From: Acidobacteriota bacterium
GTDB taxonomy: Bacteria > Acidobacteriota > Vicinamibacteria > Vicinamibacterales > SCN-69-37
Length of the DNA stretch: 49,027 bases
Direction of reading: 5' to 3'
NCBI GenBank assembly: GCA_005799825.1
Contig: SYFT01000063.1
Location: 1-49,027 of the forward strand
Shown: piece after piece, positions 40,496 to 49,027 of the stretch
Layout: every line of letters begins with the position of its first letter
Numbering within the stretch: the first letter of the stretch is position 1
Notes under the pieces: model-generated
Seen by the model: the letters and a program-made list of their open reading frames with translations, nothing else
Databases searched by the model: none
Told to the model about the DNA's origin: nothing
Position numbers and translations under genes: made by a program

Positions 40496-41822
40496 ATACC
40501 GCCTCGAGACCTTCGGCTGTCAGATGAACTTCCATGACGGCGAGCGCATCGCCGGCTTACTCGAGGCCGACGGATTTGAACCCGCCGCCTCAGAATCCGA
40601 GGCCGATCTCGTGGTTCTCAACACCTGCAGTGTCCGTGAACGGGCAGAGGACAAACTCCACCACAGGCTCGCCGAAATTCGGGGCGTGGCACGCGCGGCT
40701 GGCCGGCGCCCAACAGTCGCGGTCACAGGCTGTGTGGCACAGCAGGATGGCGCCAAACTTATCAAAAGCGACCCATCTATTGATGTGGTCGTCGGCACCC
40801 AGGCCCTCAAGCAACTCCCTGGCCTTGTGCGGGAGGCCACCGAGCGCAAGGCCAGACTCGTCGATATTCAGCCATACGACGATGTGTCGTTTCCGCTGGG
40901 GATGGCCAAGGCGTCTGACGCCTCACGAGCGAGGGTGACCATTATTGAAGGCTGCAACGAATTTTGCTCCTTCTGCGTGGTGCCGTACACTCGCGGTCAC
41001 GAACGAATGCGACCGCTGGCCCACATCATGGCCGAGGTCGAACGGGCGGCTCTCGACGGACGCGTTGAGGTGCAGCTCCTCGGCCAGATCGTCAACCACT
41101 ACCAGGCGCCAGACGATGCCTCGTGCGATTTTGCCGCGTTGCTGGAGCGGGTGAGTACGGTGCCGGGAATCAGGCGGATTCGATTTGCGAGTCCCCATCC
41201 CCGGCACGCGACAGACCGGCTAATCGCCGCGATCCGCGATTTGCCCAAGGTCTGCCGGCACTTCCATTTGCCCGTCCAGTCGGGTTCCAATGCCGTCCTT
41301 CAGGCTATGCGGCGACGTTACTCGCGTGAAGACTACCGGGCCCTGGTGGCCAGGCTTCGCGCCGAAGTGCCCGGCATTTCCGTGTCAACGGACGTGATTG
41401 TGGGGTTTCCCGGCGAGACCGAGGCCGATTTTGAACAGACCATGGACCTGGTACGGGAGGTCCAGTTTTCGTCGATGTACTCGTTCAAGTACTCGCCCCG
41501 GCCGAACACACTGGCGTCCAAGCGTTTGGCCGATGACGTCCTCGAGTCCGACAAGACGCGTCGCATTATGGCTCTCCAGGCCCTGCAGGCGGAGATTCAG
41601 CTGGGGCTCTACCGGCAGCAGATCGGTTCGGTTGTCGAGGTGCTTGTGGAGTCAAAGTCACGACGCCGGGACTGGGAACTGGCGGGGCGCACCGATGGCT
41701 GGGTTCTGGTCAACTTCTCGGGTTCTGAGGATTTGATTGGCCAGCTTGTCCACGTGCGGGTGACGTCGGTTGCGCCGAACAGCCTGCGTGGGGAAGTCGC
41801 GGAGATCGTGCATGCTCATTGA
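40485..41822 (+). CDS. miaB: tRNA-2-methylthio-N6-dimethylallyladenosine synthase MiaB
   Basis: YRLETFGCQMNFHDGERI, NTCSVRERAEDK, radical-SAM GCNEFCSFCVVPYTRGHE, LPVQSGSNAVLQAMRRRYSREDY, TDVIVGFPGETE. GTG start inside the 3' end of recN. Confidence 0.95.
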   Translation: MARKYRLETFGCQMNFHDGERIAGLLEADGFEPAASESEADLVVLNTCSVRERAEDKLHHRLAEIRGVARAAGRRPTVAVTGCVAQQDGAKLIKSDPSIDVVVGTQALKQLPGLVREATERKARLVDIQPYDDVSFPLGMAKASDASRARVTIIEGCNEFCSFCVVPYTRGHERMRPLAHIMAEVERAALDGRVEVQLLGQIVNHYQAPDDASCDFAALLERVSTVPGIRRIRFASPHPRHATDRLIAAIRDLPKVCRHFHLPVQSGSNAVLQAMRRRYSREDYRALVARLRAEVPGISVSTDVIVGFPGETEADFEQTMDLVREVQFSSMYSFKYSPRPNTLASKRLADDVLESDKTRRIMALQALQAEIQLGLYRQQIGSVVEVLVESKSRRRDWELAGRTDGWVLVNFSGSEDLIGQLVHVRVTSVAPNSLRGEVAEIVHAH

Positions 41823-42294
41823 AATGGCCGTCAAGGGACTGATGGTAGACCCGTTGACTAACCTCCCGATTATCATCCTTCGAGATGAAGCAAATGAGCG
41901 AGTGCTTCCGATCTGGGTCGGTCCGATCGAGGCGAATGCAATCGCACTGCAGATGGAAAACGTGGCGACGCCCAGGCCGATGACCTACGACCTGCTTCGG
42001 CAGCTCCTCGAGGGGATGGGTGGCCGGCTGAATCGCGTCATCATTCACGAACTGCGGGAGAGTACTTTTTATGCCTTCCTCGAGGTCATCCGCGACACAG
42101 AGCGTCTGTTATTTGACGCGCGCCCGAGTGACGCGTTGGCGCTCTCGCTGCGAGCCAAGGTGCCAATCTTCGTCAACGAGAGCGTCTTCTCGAATGTCCA
42201 GACCATGGATATGGGGCCGCAGCAGGTCGATCAAGAGCGACTACAGCGCTGGCTTGAGAGCCTGGATCCGGATGATCTTGGCTACAAGATGTAG
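41812..42294 (+). CDS. Bifunctional nuclease family protein (DUF151/BFN)
   Basis: MAVKGLMVDPLTNLPIIILRDEANERVLPIWVGPIEANAIALQME, LFDARPSDALALSLRAKVPIFVNE. Confidence 0.92.
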   Translation: MLIEMAVKGLMVDPLTNLPIIILRDEANERVLPIWVGPIEANAIALQMENVATPRPMTYDLLRQLLEGMGGRLNRVIIHELRESTFYAFLEVIRDTERLLFDARPSDALALSLRAKVPIFVNESVFSNVQTMDMGPQQVDQERLQRWLESLDPDDLGYKM

Positions 42295-42350
42295 TGGGTG
42301 TATCATCGGGGCGGCGGTTCGCCGACGCGCAGGTTGTCCGTTCCAACAAC

Positions 42351-43106
42351 ATGATTATTGCCATTGCCAATCAGAAGGGCGGTGTCGGCAAGACGACCAC
42401 CGCAATCAATCTGGCGGCGGCGTTTTCCCTTCGAGGCCAGCGTACGCTTCTAGTCGATCTTGATCCTCAGGCCAACAGCACCATGTCCTACGTGGATGTG
42501 GCGACGGTAGAGCGTTCGGTCTACGAGGCCATCACAGATCCCGCGGTCGCCATTCAGGACATCGTGAGGCCGTCTTCCCAGCCGAATCTCTGGGTAGCGC
42601 CCTCACGCATTGCGCTGGCCAAGCTCGAGGGAAAGCTATCGGGCGAGCTCGACTCGCACTTTCGGCTCAAGGATAAACTCGCGCCCATCGCCAAGGACTA
42701 CGAGGCCATCGTGATCGACTGTCCGCCGGCCCTTGGGCTCCTGACAGTGAATGCCCTGGTCGCCGCCACGCACCTTCTCATCCCGATTCAGTCGTCGTAC
42801 TTCGCGCTTGAGGGCACCGACGATTTGCTCGAGACTATTGAGAAGGTCCGCATGCGGGCCAACACCAACCTGCGGATCCTTGGGGTGGTCATCACAATGC
42901 ACGACAAACGCACGGCCCTAGCCAAGGATATCCGCGCCCAGATCGACAAGGTCTTTGGCAAGAAAGTCTTCAAGACGGTGATTACGAAGAGCGTCAGGCT
43001 GGAGGAGAGTCCGGCCTACAAAGAGTCCATTTTTAAGTTCGCGCCGGAGTCGTCTGGCGCGACAGAGTACTACCGGCTTTGCGAGGAGGTGCTGGATCGT
43101 GTTTAA
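42351..43106 (+). CDS. parA: ParA-family ATPase
   Basis: MIIAIANQKGGVGKTTTAINLAAA deviant Walker A, LLVDLDPQANST, IVIDCPPALGLLTVNALVAA. Confidence 0.95.
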   Translation: MIIAIANQKGGVGKTTTAINLAAAFSLRGQRTLLVDLDPQANSTMSYVDVATVERSVYEAITDPAVAIQDIVRPSSQPNLWVAPSRIALAKLEGKLSGELDSHFRLKDKLAPIAKDYEAIVIDCPPALGLLTVNALVAATHLLIPIQSSYFALEGTDDLLETIEKVRMRANTNLRILGVVITMHDKRTALAKDIRAQIDKVFGKKVFKTVITKSVRLEESPAYKESIFKFAPESSGATEYYRLCEEVLDRV

Positions 43107-43926
43107 AAGAGGCCTGCCAACCAGTCTGAAAATGCGTCATGACGAACACTACGTAGATGCGTTGACCAACTCGGCGGGCACGCCGATCGGCCGGATGATC
43201 CCCATCGACGAGATTGACCCCAACCCGGATCAGCCCCGCCAGGTCATGGGCGACTTGTCGGAACTGATGGCGTCCATTGCCGAGAAAGGAATCATTGAGC
43301 CGCTGATCGTCCGCCAGCGCGGCGGTCGCTACCAGATTGTTGCCGGCGAGCGTCGGTATCAGGCGTCCGTGCAAGTGGGTCTCCGTGAACTGCCGGTCGT
43401 TATCCGCGACGTGGACGACAACGAGATCGTGGAGGTCGCACTCGTTGAGAATATCCAGCGGAAGGACCTGAGCGCCTTTGAGGAGGCTGAAGCTCTTCAT
43501 GTCCTGGCTGAGCGATGCGGGTATACCCACGAAGATCTCGCAAGGCGCATGGGGAAGTCGCGCACCAACGTGACGGAGTCTCTGGCGTTGGCCCAGATGC
43601 CCACCGAGGTCCGGAATCTCTGTCGGCTGGCCGACATTTCCTCTAAGTCATTGCTGTTGCAGATAGTTAGGCAACAAGACCCACAAAAAATGATCGCTTT
43701 GATCGAGCGACTGACCAGAGACGGCGGCGGCGCGGCCGTGACCCGTGAACAGGCGAGAAAAGTGGGGGCGAAGCCGAAGGCTGGTCGCCCAAAGGCGTTC
43801 GTCTTTAAGTATCTTCCGCCGACCAAAACCTTCAGTCTCAAGCTTCAGTTTAAGAAGTCCGAAGTGGGCAAGAAGGAAGTCATCGCCGTGCTCGAAGGCA
43901 TCATCGCCGACCTTCGTAAAAGCTAG
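43099..43926 (+). CDS. parB: ParB/Spo0J-family partition protein
   Basis: IDEIDPNPDQPRQVMGDLSELMASIAEKGIIEPLIVRQRGGRYQIVAGERRYQASVQVGL, ENIQRKDLSAFEEAEAL, HTH GYTHEDLARRMGKSRTNVTESLAL. Confidence 0.94.
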   Translation: MFKRGLPTSLKMRHDEHYVDALTNSAGTPIGRMIPIDEIDPNPDQPRQVMGDLSELMASIAEKGIIEPLIVRQRGGRYQIVAGERRYQASVQVGLRELPVVIRDVDDNEIVEVALVENIQRKDLSAFEEAEALHVLAERCGYTHEDLARRMGKSRTNVTESLALAQMPTEVRNLCRLADISSKSLLLQIVRQQDPQKMIALIERLTRDGGGAAVTREQARKVGAKPKAGRPKAFVFKYLPPTKTFSLKLQFKKSEVGKKEVIAVLEGIIADLRKS

Positions 43927-44018
43927 TCATCCCATGCGTATGTACGCGACGTGCATACGATCTCGGCCTTAGAGCACAGGCTGAACTACGTTTTGAGTGT
44001 TCGAGCTGAGTTGGGAGC

Positions 44019-44045
44019 AGCCGGAGCGTAGCTCGGGCTGGTTTT
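44019..44045 (+). terminator. Candidate terminator hairpin downstream of parB
   Basis: AGCCGGAGC-GTA-GCTCGGGCT (9-bp stem, one G-G mismatch) followed by GGTTTT. Confidence 0.5.
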
Positions 44046-44106
44046 AGAGTCCGAGGCAGCGAGGGTGTCCGGTCAGTCAGGCGTTCCGCAGGGCAACGAT
44101 CTTCGA

Positions 44107-44160
44107 TAATACATGACATAATATGTCTTATCAGACATCAACTGTATTGTTAGTTAATAC
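44107..44160. promoter_or_regulatory. AT-rich island with nested/adjacent inverted repeats upstream of the lptF-lptG fusion
   Basis: GACAT-AAT-ATGTC (44115-44127), ATGTCT-TATC-AGACAT (44123-44138), GTATT-GTTAGTT-AATAC (44144-44160), in an otherwise GC-rich window. Confidence 0.5.
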
Positions 44161-44219
44161 GGCCTGTGCATGAATTGCGGGCGCGCTCCCTGCGTGATAT
44201 CTTCTCAAACTAAGACTGC

Positions 44220-46520
44220 ATGCGGACCCTCGACCGCTACCTGATTCGCGAAACCCTCGGCCCGTTTACCTTGGCCTTGGCCCTGTTCACGTTCCTGCTT
44301 TGGGTCCAGCCGATGCTCAAGACGGCTGAGCTGTTGATGGCCAAGGGCGCGCCCATCCAGACCATCGGGTACCTCTTGCTGACTCTGCTCCCGCAGGCCC
44401 TCGGCATTACCGTGCCGATGGCCTTTCTGGCAGGGGTCGTCATGGCGTTGGGACGATTCTCAGGCGATCGAGAAGCCGTGGCCATGATGGCCTGTGGCGT
44501 CAGCCCCGTCCGGCTCATCCGGCCGATGATGCTGCTCGCGGCCGTCGCCGCCGGCGCCACCTTCTATGTCCTGGTCTGGCTGATGCCCGATGCTAACCAG
44601 TCGTTCCGGGACGTGACTTTCCAGCTCACCAAAAAGATGGCGGCGGAGGACATCAGGCCCCGCCTGTTTTATGAGGGCTTCACCGGGCGGGTGATTTTGA
44701 TTGGCGAACGAAAGACCGACGGCGGCTGGACGGGAGTCATGGTGGCCGACACCTCAGTGGCCGGCAGGCCCTCCATCCAGCTCGCCCAGGAAGGCCGCCT
44801 CGCCGCTGACGAATCCGCCCGGCTCGTCAACGTGATTCTGTCCGAGGTCGCCAGTTACCGGCCTCTCAACAGCGGCGACGAATACCAGATTCAGCGGTCG
44901 ACGCAAGAAGTGGCCCACATCGACCCCACGTCGGTGTTTGGGGACGGGGCCTCACCCGGGCGGGGGTTCAACGAGCTGACCATAGCCCAGCTCGACGCCC
45001 AGACCGCAGAAAAGGTCGCCGCGGGCCAATCGCCGCACAACGAAATTATGTACAAGCACCAGCGGTTCGCCTTTCCGCTGGCCTGCCTCGTCTTCGCCAT
45101 CGTCGGCGTCGCGCTCGGGGTCAGCACCCGGAAAGACGGCAAACTCGCCGGCTTCGCCATCGGGATTGGCGTGATCATGGCCTATTACGGCATCATGACG
45201 TTGTTCGACGGACGGGCGAAAGGCGGCGCGTTCCCGGCCCTCTGGGCCCGATGGATGCCGAACATTGTTCTGGGTGCCATTGGTGTGGCCTTGTTGTGGT
45301 GGCGCACTCGCGGCGCGATGCGGATCCCGGCCTCGCTCGCCCTGCGGTGGCCGGCGTTCCTCACGCCGCGCACAACGGCGGCAGCCGCGGGCCCGAGCAA
45401 GGTGGTGCTGGTCATCCGCTTTCCGCGGCTGTCGCTGCCCCGTCCCAGCCTGATGGACGTATACGTCGGCCGCAAATACCTGCGCACCGTGATTCTGGCG
45501 TTTGTGGGGCTGATGGCCCTGTACTACATCGGCGAGTTCATCGAGTTGTCCGAGAAACTTTCAAAGGGCCAGGCGACGATGCCGATGATCGCGCAATATT
45601 TTTACTACGCCACACCGACGTTCATCTATTTCATCGTGCCTCTGGCCACGCTGGTGGCCGTCTTGGCCACACTCGGTGGATTGTCGCGCACTAATGAGCT
45701 GACGGTCCTTCGGGCGTGCGGCATCAGCCTCTACCGGACGGCAGTGCCGTTGCTCGCGTTGGCCCTCATCTCGAGCGGCTTGATGTTTGCCCTCGATGAC
45801 CGTGTCATGGCGCACTCGGAACGTCAGGCCGAGGTCCTGCGCAACACCATTCGCGACCGGCCCCAGCGCACATTCAACGTCGCGAACCGCTCGTGGATGA
45901 TCGGCCGAGACGGCGAACTCTACCACTACGCGGTGTTTGATGTGCGCGCGAAGACGCTTCACCAACTGTCGACCTTCAAGACAGCGCGCGACCCGTACCG
46001 CCTCACGTCACACACGTTCGCCACGCAGGCCGTCTTCACCGATGGAGCGTGGCACGCCACCGACGGATGGGTGCAGACGTTCGACGGCAATGGCCAGGTG
46101 CGTCGAGCGGCGTTTACGTCCGAGACACTCCCGCTTGAAGAGCCTGACTTTTTTGGTGCCGAGCAGTTTGAAGCGGAATTCATGAGCTACAGGGAGCTTC
46201 AAACCTATATTGAGGAGCTCGACGAGAGCGGCATCAGCTTTGCCGCGCACAAGGTGGAACTGCAACGCAAGATCGCGTTTCCGTTCGTCACGCTGGTCAT
46301 GACACTGATTGCGATTCCATTTGGCGTGACGCTCGGTCGACGCGGTGCCCTCTACGGTATCGGACTCGCGATCGTACTGGCCGTCGCCTACCTGCTCGTC
46401 TCGACACTGTTCATCGCGTTTGGCGTCGCTGGGTGGCTGCCTCCGGTATTGGCGGCATGGGCCACCAACATCGTCTTCGCCGCTGCGGCTCTTACCGCGT
46501 TGTTGACGGTGCGAACTTGA
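44220..46520 (+). CDS. Fused LptF-LptG family LPS export permease (two YjgP/YjgQ domains in one ORF)
   Basis: Two homologous halves, each starting with an LptF/G N-terminus (MRTLDRYLIRETLGPFTLALALFTFLLWV and MDVYVGRKYLRTVILAFVGLMALYYIGEFIE) and each with C-terminal TM helices (HQRFAFPLACLVFAIVGVALG / ELQRKIAFPFVTLVMTLIAIPFG). Confidence 0.92.
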   Translation: MRTLDRYLIRETLGPFTLALALFTFLLWVQPMLKTAELLMAKGAPIQTIGYLLLTLLPQALGITVPMAFLAGVVMALGRFSGDREAVAMMACGVSPVRLIRPMMLLAAVAAGATFYVLVWLMPDANQSFRDVTFQLTKKMAAEDIRPRLFYEGFTGRVILIGERKTDGGWTGVMVADTSVAGRPSIQLAQEGRLAADESARLVNVILSEVASYRPLNSGDEYQIQRSTQEVAHIDPTSVFGDGASPGRGFNELTIAQLDAQTAEKVAAGQSPHNEIMYKHQRFAFPLACLVFAIVGVALGVSTRKDGKLAGFAIGIGVIMAYYGIMTLFDGRAKGGAFPALWARWMPNIVLGAIGVALLWWRTRGAMRIPASLALRWPAFLTPRTTAAAAGPSKVVLVIRFPRLSLPRPSLMDVYVGRKYLRTVILAFVGLMALYYIGEFIELSEKLSKGQATMPMIAQYFYYATPTFIYFIVPLATLVAVLATLGGLSRTNELTVLRACGISLYRTAVPLLALALISSGLMFALDDRVMAHSERQAEVLRNTIRDRPQRTFNVANRSWMIGRDGELYHYAVFDVRAKTLHQLSTFKTARDPYRLTSHTFATQAVFTDGAWHATDGWVQTFDGNGQVRRAAFTSETLPLEEPDFFGAEQFEAEFMSYRELQTYIEELDESGISFAAHKVELQRKIAFPFVTLVMTLIAIPFGVTLGRRGALYGIGLAIVLAVAYLLVSTLFIAFGVAGWLPPVLAAWATNIVFAAAALTALLTVRT

Positions 46521-48198
46521 CGAGCGACACACCCGAGATCCACACGCGGCCTGCCGACCCCGGGCGCGTGTGCCAGGTATCCACCACCAACGACAGCGAT
46601 CGGACAAGCTCGAGCGGCGGCGAGGCCGACAGCTCCACACCGACGGCCAAAAAGTGCTGAAGATCGAGCGTAACAGTCCGGGGTGTGGCATCGACATACA
46701 CAGACCGCTGCCATCGGTCACCATCCACGCCTCTGGGCACTCGCCACTGCATCGACACGCGCATGGGCGGATCAGCCCGAAGAGTCATCGTCACCCCTTC
46801 GTATCGATCCTGGCCCGATAGCGGGTACGCCATCGCTGCGTACTGTCCGCTGGCCCGGCCGGGCGCCAGCGAAAAGGAGAGCCCCACTTCCCCACCGTTA
46901 AAGGTCAGGTCGCCGGCTGAAGGCTCGTGGCGCTCAATAGCCCACAAGGCCGGGTCATCCAGCGCTTTCACGATGATGGCGTCGCCGAGTGCGTGCACCG
47001 CGGCTGTTGGTGGAGGTGCCAGGGTGCCCACACGGATGGCATTGGTGACAATCCACGGTAGAGCGCGATTTGGAAGCCTGACTTCGGCTCGATAACTCGC
47101 CGGCGCGCCGTTGTGAATGTACACGGCACTACCCCGGCCCGATGCCACTTCTTCGCCGAACCGCAGCAACACGATGACCGCGTCGTCGGGCCCTGGCACG
47201 GAGGCCTGCAGCGTCACCGGCTGATCGGCGGTGACCGACTCGCCCATCGTCCAGGACATGGCGTCGTGCGACGCGGTGAACGAGACGCGCCCGGGCGATG
47301 CGAAAGCGCGGACGACGGAGTACGTGCGGCCACTGCGCAGGGCACCGAGGATGACGGCGGCGTCACTTGCCGCCTGTTGCGTGAGCGGCTGTGACAATTC
47401 GATCCCCTGCACGACGGTCCCAAACATATCCAGATAGCTGGGGCGCGCCAGGATGGTCGACGCGTCTCGAAAATCGCCGGGCTGATCGGATTCATCGGGG
47501 CCAATACGCGCGTGCACATCAACCCCTGCCAGGCCTACGACTGGACCTTCGCCGGCGAGCGCATCCCACCGGTGCAGCGATGCCGCCGGACGATCGAACA
47601 ACGCTGCGATCGACTCGGATGGCCGAATCAGGTAGTGCCCCATTGTCCGCGCGAGGGTGGCCAGAGATTCGTCGCGCCATTCGGAATCGGCGTTGAGCCA
47701 TTCCAGACCATCCGCCCCGGTGGTGTCTCCGCGCCACCTCAACCCGGGCTTTGGAGAATCAGGATGTGCGATCACGGCCCATCCTCCCATGCGGTGCACG
47801 TCTTCGATGGCGTCGCGCGCTTCACCCCCGAGGGGAAACGGCGACGGCGTGGTGAGGCCGAGCGCAACCAGATGGCCTGATGTGGTGGAGATCTCGACGG
47901 CGTCGATCAGTAACACACCGTGTCGATAAAACGGGGGGTCCGGTGTTCGGGTGGCATCCCCATGATCGGAGAGGACGACGAACTGCAGGTTCGTCGCCGC
48001 CGCAGCGCGCGCCACGTCGTCTGAGCTGCCGCTGCCATCCGACCGATTTGTGTGGACGTGAAAGGCGCCGAAGACAGTGGTCGGTTGAACGGGCGAGAGC
48101 GTCCGGGAGGCGGACGGCAACGTCGTGCCGACATACACGACTGCGGCGGCCCCAAGAGCCGCCGCGGTGAGTAGTATCGTCTTTCGTATGGAGCGCAT
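46492..48198 (-). CDS. Exported PHP-domain (CehA/McbA-like) metal-dependent phosphoesterase family protein
   Basis: Signal/TM N-terminus; FGAFHVHTNRSDGSGSSDDVARAAAATNLQFVVLSDHGDAT, GGWAVIAHPDSPKPG; beta-rich C-terminus. Confidence 0.83.
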   Translation of the reverse strand: MRSIRKTILLTAAALGAAAVVYVGTTLPSASRTLSPVQPTTVFGAFHVHTNRSDGSGSSDDVARAAAATNLQFVVLSDHGDATRTPDPPFYRHGVLLIDAVEISTTSGHLVALGLTTPSPFPLGGEARDAIEDVHRMGGWAVIAHPDSPKPGLRWRGDTTGADGLEWLNADSEWRDESLATLARTMGHYLIRPSESIAALFDRPAASLHRWDALAGEGPVVGLAGVDVHARIGPDESDQPGDFRDASTILARPSYLDMFGTVVQGIELSQPLTQQAASDAAVILGALRSGRTYSVVRAFASPGRVSFTASHDAMSWTMGESVTADQPVTLQASVPGPDDAVIVLLRFGEEVASGRGSAVYIHNGAPASYRAEVRLPNRALPWIVTNAIRVGTLAPPPTAAVHALGDAIIVKALDDPALWAIERHEPSAGDLTFNGGEVGLSFSLAPGRASGQYAAMAYPLSGQDRYEGVTMTLRADPPMRVSMQWRVPRGVDGDRWQRSVYVDATPRTVTLDLQHFLAVGVELSASPPLELVRSLSLVVDTWHTRPGSAGRVWISGVSLVKFAPSTTR

Positions 48199-48229
48199 GG
48201 CGGCTACGTCTGTCGCCCTGCGGTGAACG

Positions 48230-49021
48230 TCAGATCCCGGCGTCAGCCTTCAGCGCTGCGGCCTTGTCGGTGCGTTCCCAGGTGAACTCCGGCCCGGTGC
48301 GCCCGAAATGTCCGAATGCCGCCGTTTTGCGATAGACCGGACGACGGAGATCGAGGTGGCTGATGATGCCCTTGGGCGTCAGGTCAAAGTGCTTCTTCAC
48401 GAGCGTGGCCAGTTTCTCGTCGGAGACCTTGCCGGTGCCGGAGGTATCGACGAGAACCGACACCGGTTCAGCGACGCCGATCGCGTAGGCCAGCTGCAAG
48501 AGCGCTTTGCTGGCGAGCCCTGCGGCCACAAGGTTCTTCGCAACGTAGCGTGCCATGTATGTCGCGGACCGATCCACCTTCGTCGGATCCTTACCCGAGA
48601 ATGCGCCACCGCCGTGCGGCGCCGCGCCGCCGTAGGTATCCACTATGATCTTGCGTCCGGTGACGCCGGCATCGCCATGCGGGCCACCGACCACAAACCG
48701 CCCGGTCGGGTTGATATAGATCTTCGTGTTCGCGTCCATCAGGCTGGCCAGGATGCTCGGCTTGATGAGCTTCTCGGTCAGGTCGCGGTGCAGCGTCTCG
48801 TTGTCCACTTCCGCGGAGTGCTGCGTCGAGACGACCACGGCGTCCACGCGAACCGGCGTATCGCCGTCGTACTCAACCGTCACCTGCGACTTGCCGTCGG
48901 GCCGCAGGTACGTGAACTCGCCAGAGCGGCGAAGCGTCGAGAGTCCTCGTGTGAGCTTGTGCGCCAGCATGATGGGCAGCGGCATCAACTCCGACGTTTC
49001 GGTGCACGCATATCCGAACAT
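48230..49021 (-). CDS. metK: S-adenosylmethionine synthetase, C-terminal part (gene runs off the right edge)
   Basis: [79 protein letters not shown]. Confidence 0.97.
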   Translation of the reverse strand: MFGYACTETSELMPLPIMLAHKLTRGLSTLRRSGEFTYLRPDGKSQVTVEYDGDTPVRVDAVVVSTQHSAEVDNETLHRDLTEKLIKPSILASLMDANTKIYINPTGRFVVGGPHGDAGVTGRKIIVDTYGGAAPHGGGAFSGKDPTKVDRSATYMARYVAKNLVAAGLASKALLQLAYAIGVAEPVSVLVDTSGTGKVSDEKLATLVKKHFDLTPKGIISHLDLRRPVYRKTAAFGHFGRTGPEFTWERTDKAAALKADAGI

Positions 49022-49027
49022 CAGGCC

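Noticed and set aside
41257-41271. GGCACTTCCATTTGC considered as a sigma-54 (-24/-12) promoter
   Set aside because: GG-GC spacing is 11 rather than 10 and it lies inside miaB without an adjacent downstream start.
1-49027. CRISPR array, IS element, prophage, toxin-antitoxin or defence island
   Set aside because: No regularly spaced repeats, transposase/integrase motifs or recognised defence-family proteins were seen in the ORF track or by eye.

Overview
A gene-dense, high-GC bacterial chromosomal window. It is probably from an outer-membrane-bearing lineage; gene content and order suggest an acidobacterium-like genome, but that is inference. Nearly all of it is housekeeping or envelope DNA. 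I saw no CRISPR array, IS element, prophage or obvious defence island. Main blocks: tRNA-Arg with a GCG anticodon; TPR protein; mutS-SBP-speB (minus); tsaB-rimI-DUF465-psd-pssA; a very large NtrY-like sensor kinase (minus); a membrane protein plus PLP aminotransferase; a PQQ-propeller protein (minus); a tightly packed plus-strand run guaA-dnaE-accA-recJ-lptC/A-like-lptB-rpoN-hprK-rapZ-EIIA-HPr-EI-cupin ending in a strong hairpin terminator; ssb and the Tol-Pal operon (minus); recN-miaB-BFN-parA-parB; a fused lptF-lptG gene; an exported PHP-domain protein; and a truncated metK at the right edge. The observations most worth a second look are: (i) Lpt machinery condensed into fused polypeptides (LptC/LptA-like 756 aa, LptF-LptG 766 aa); (ii) a permease-less regulatory PTS with HprK and RapZ embedded in an LPS-export/sigma-54 superoperon; (iii) an orphan multi-module NtrY-like kinase; (iv) an AT-rich island of nested inverted repeats between parB and lptFG; (v) the tRNA-Arg(GCG). 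No computation or database search was run; all family calls come from reading the translations.
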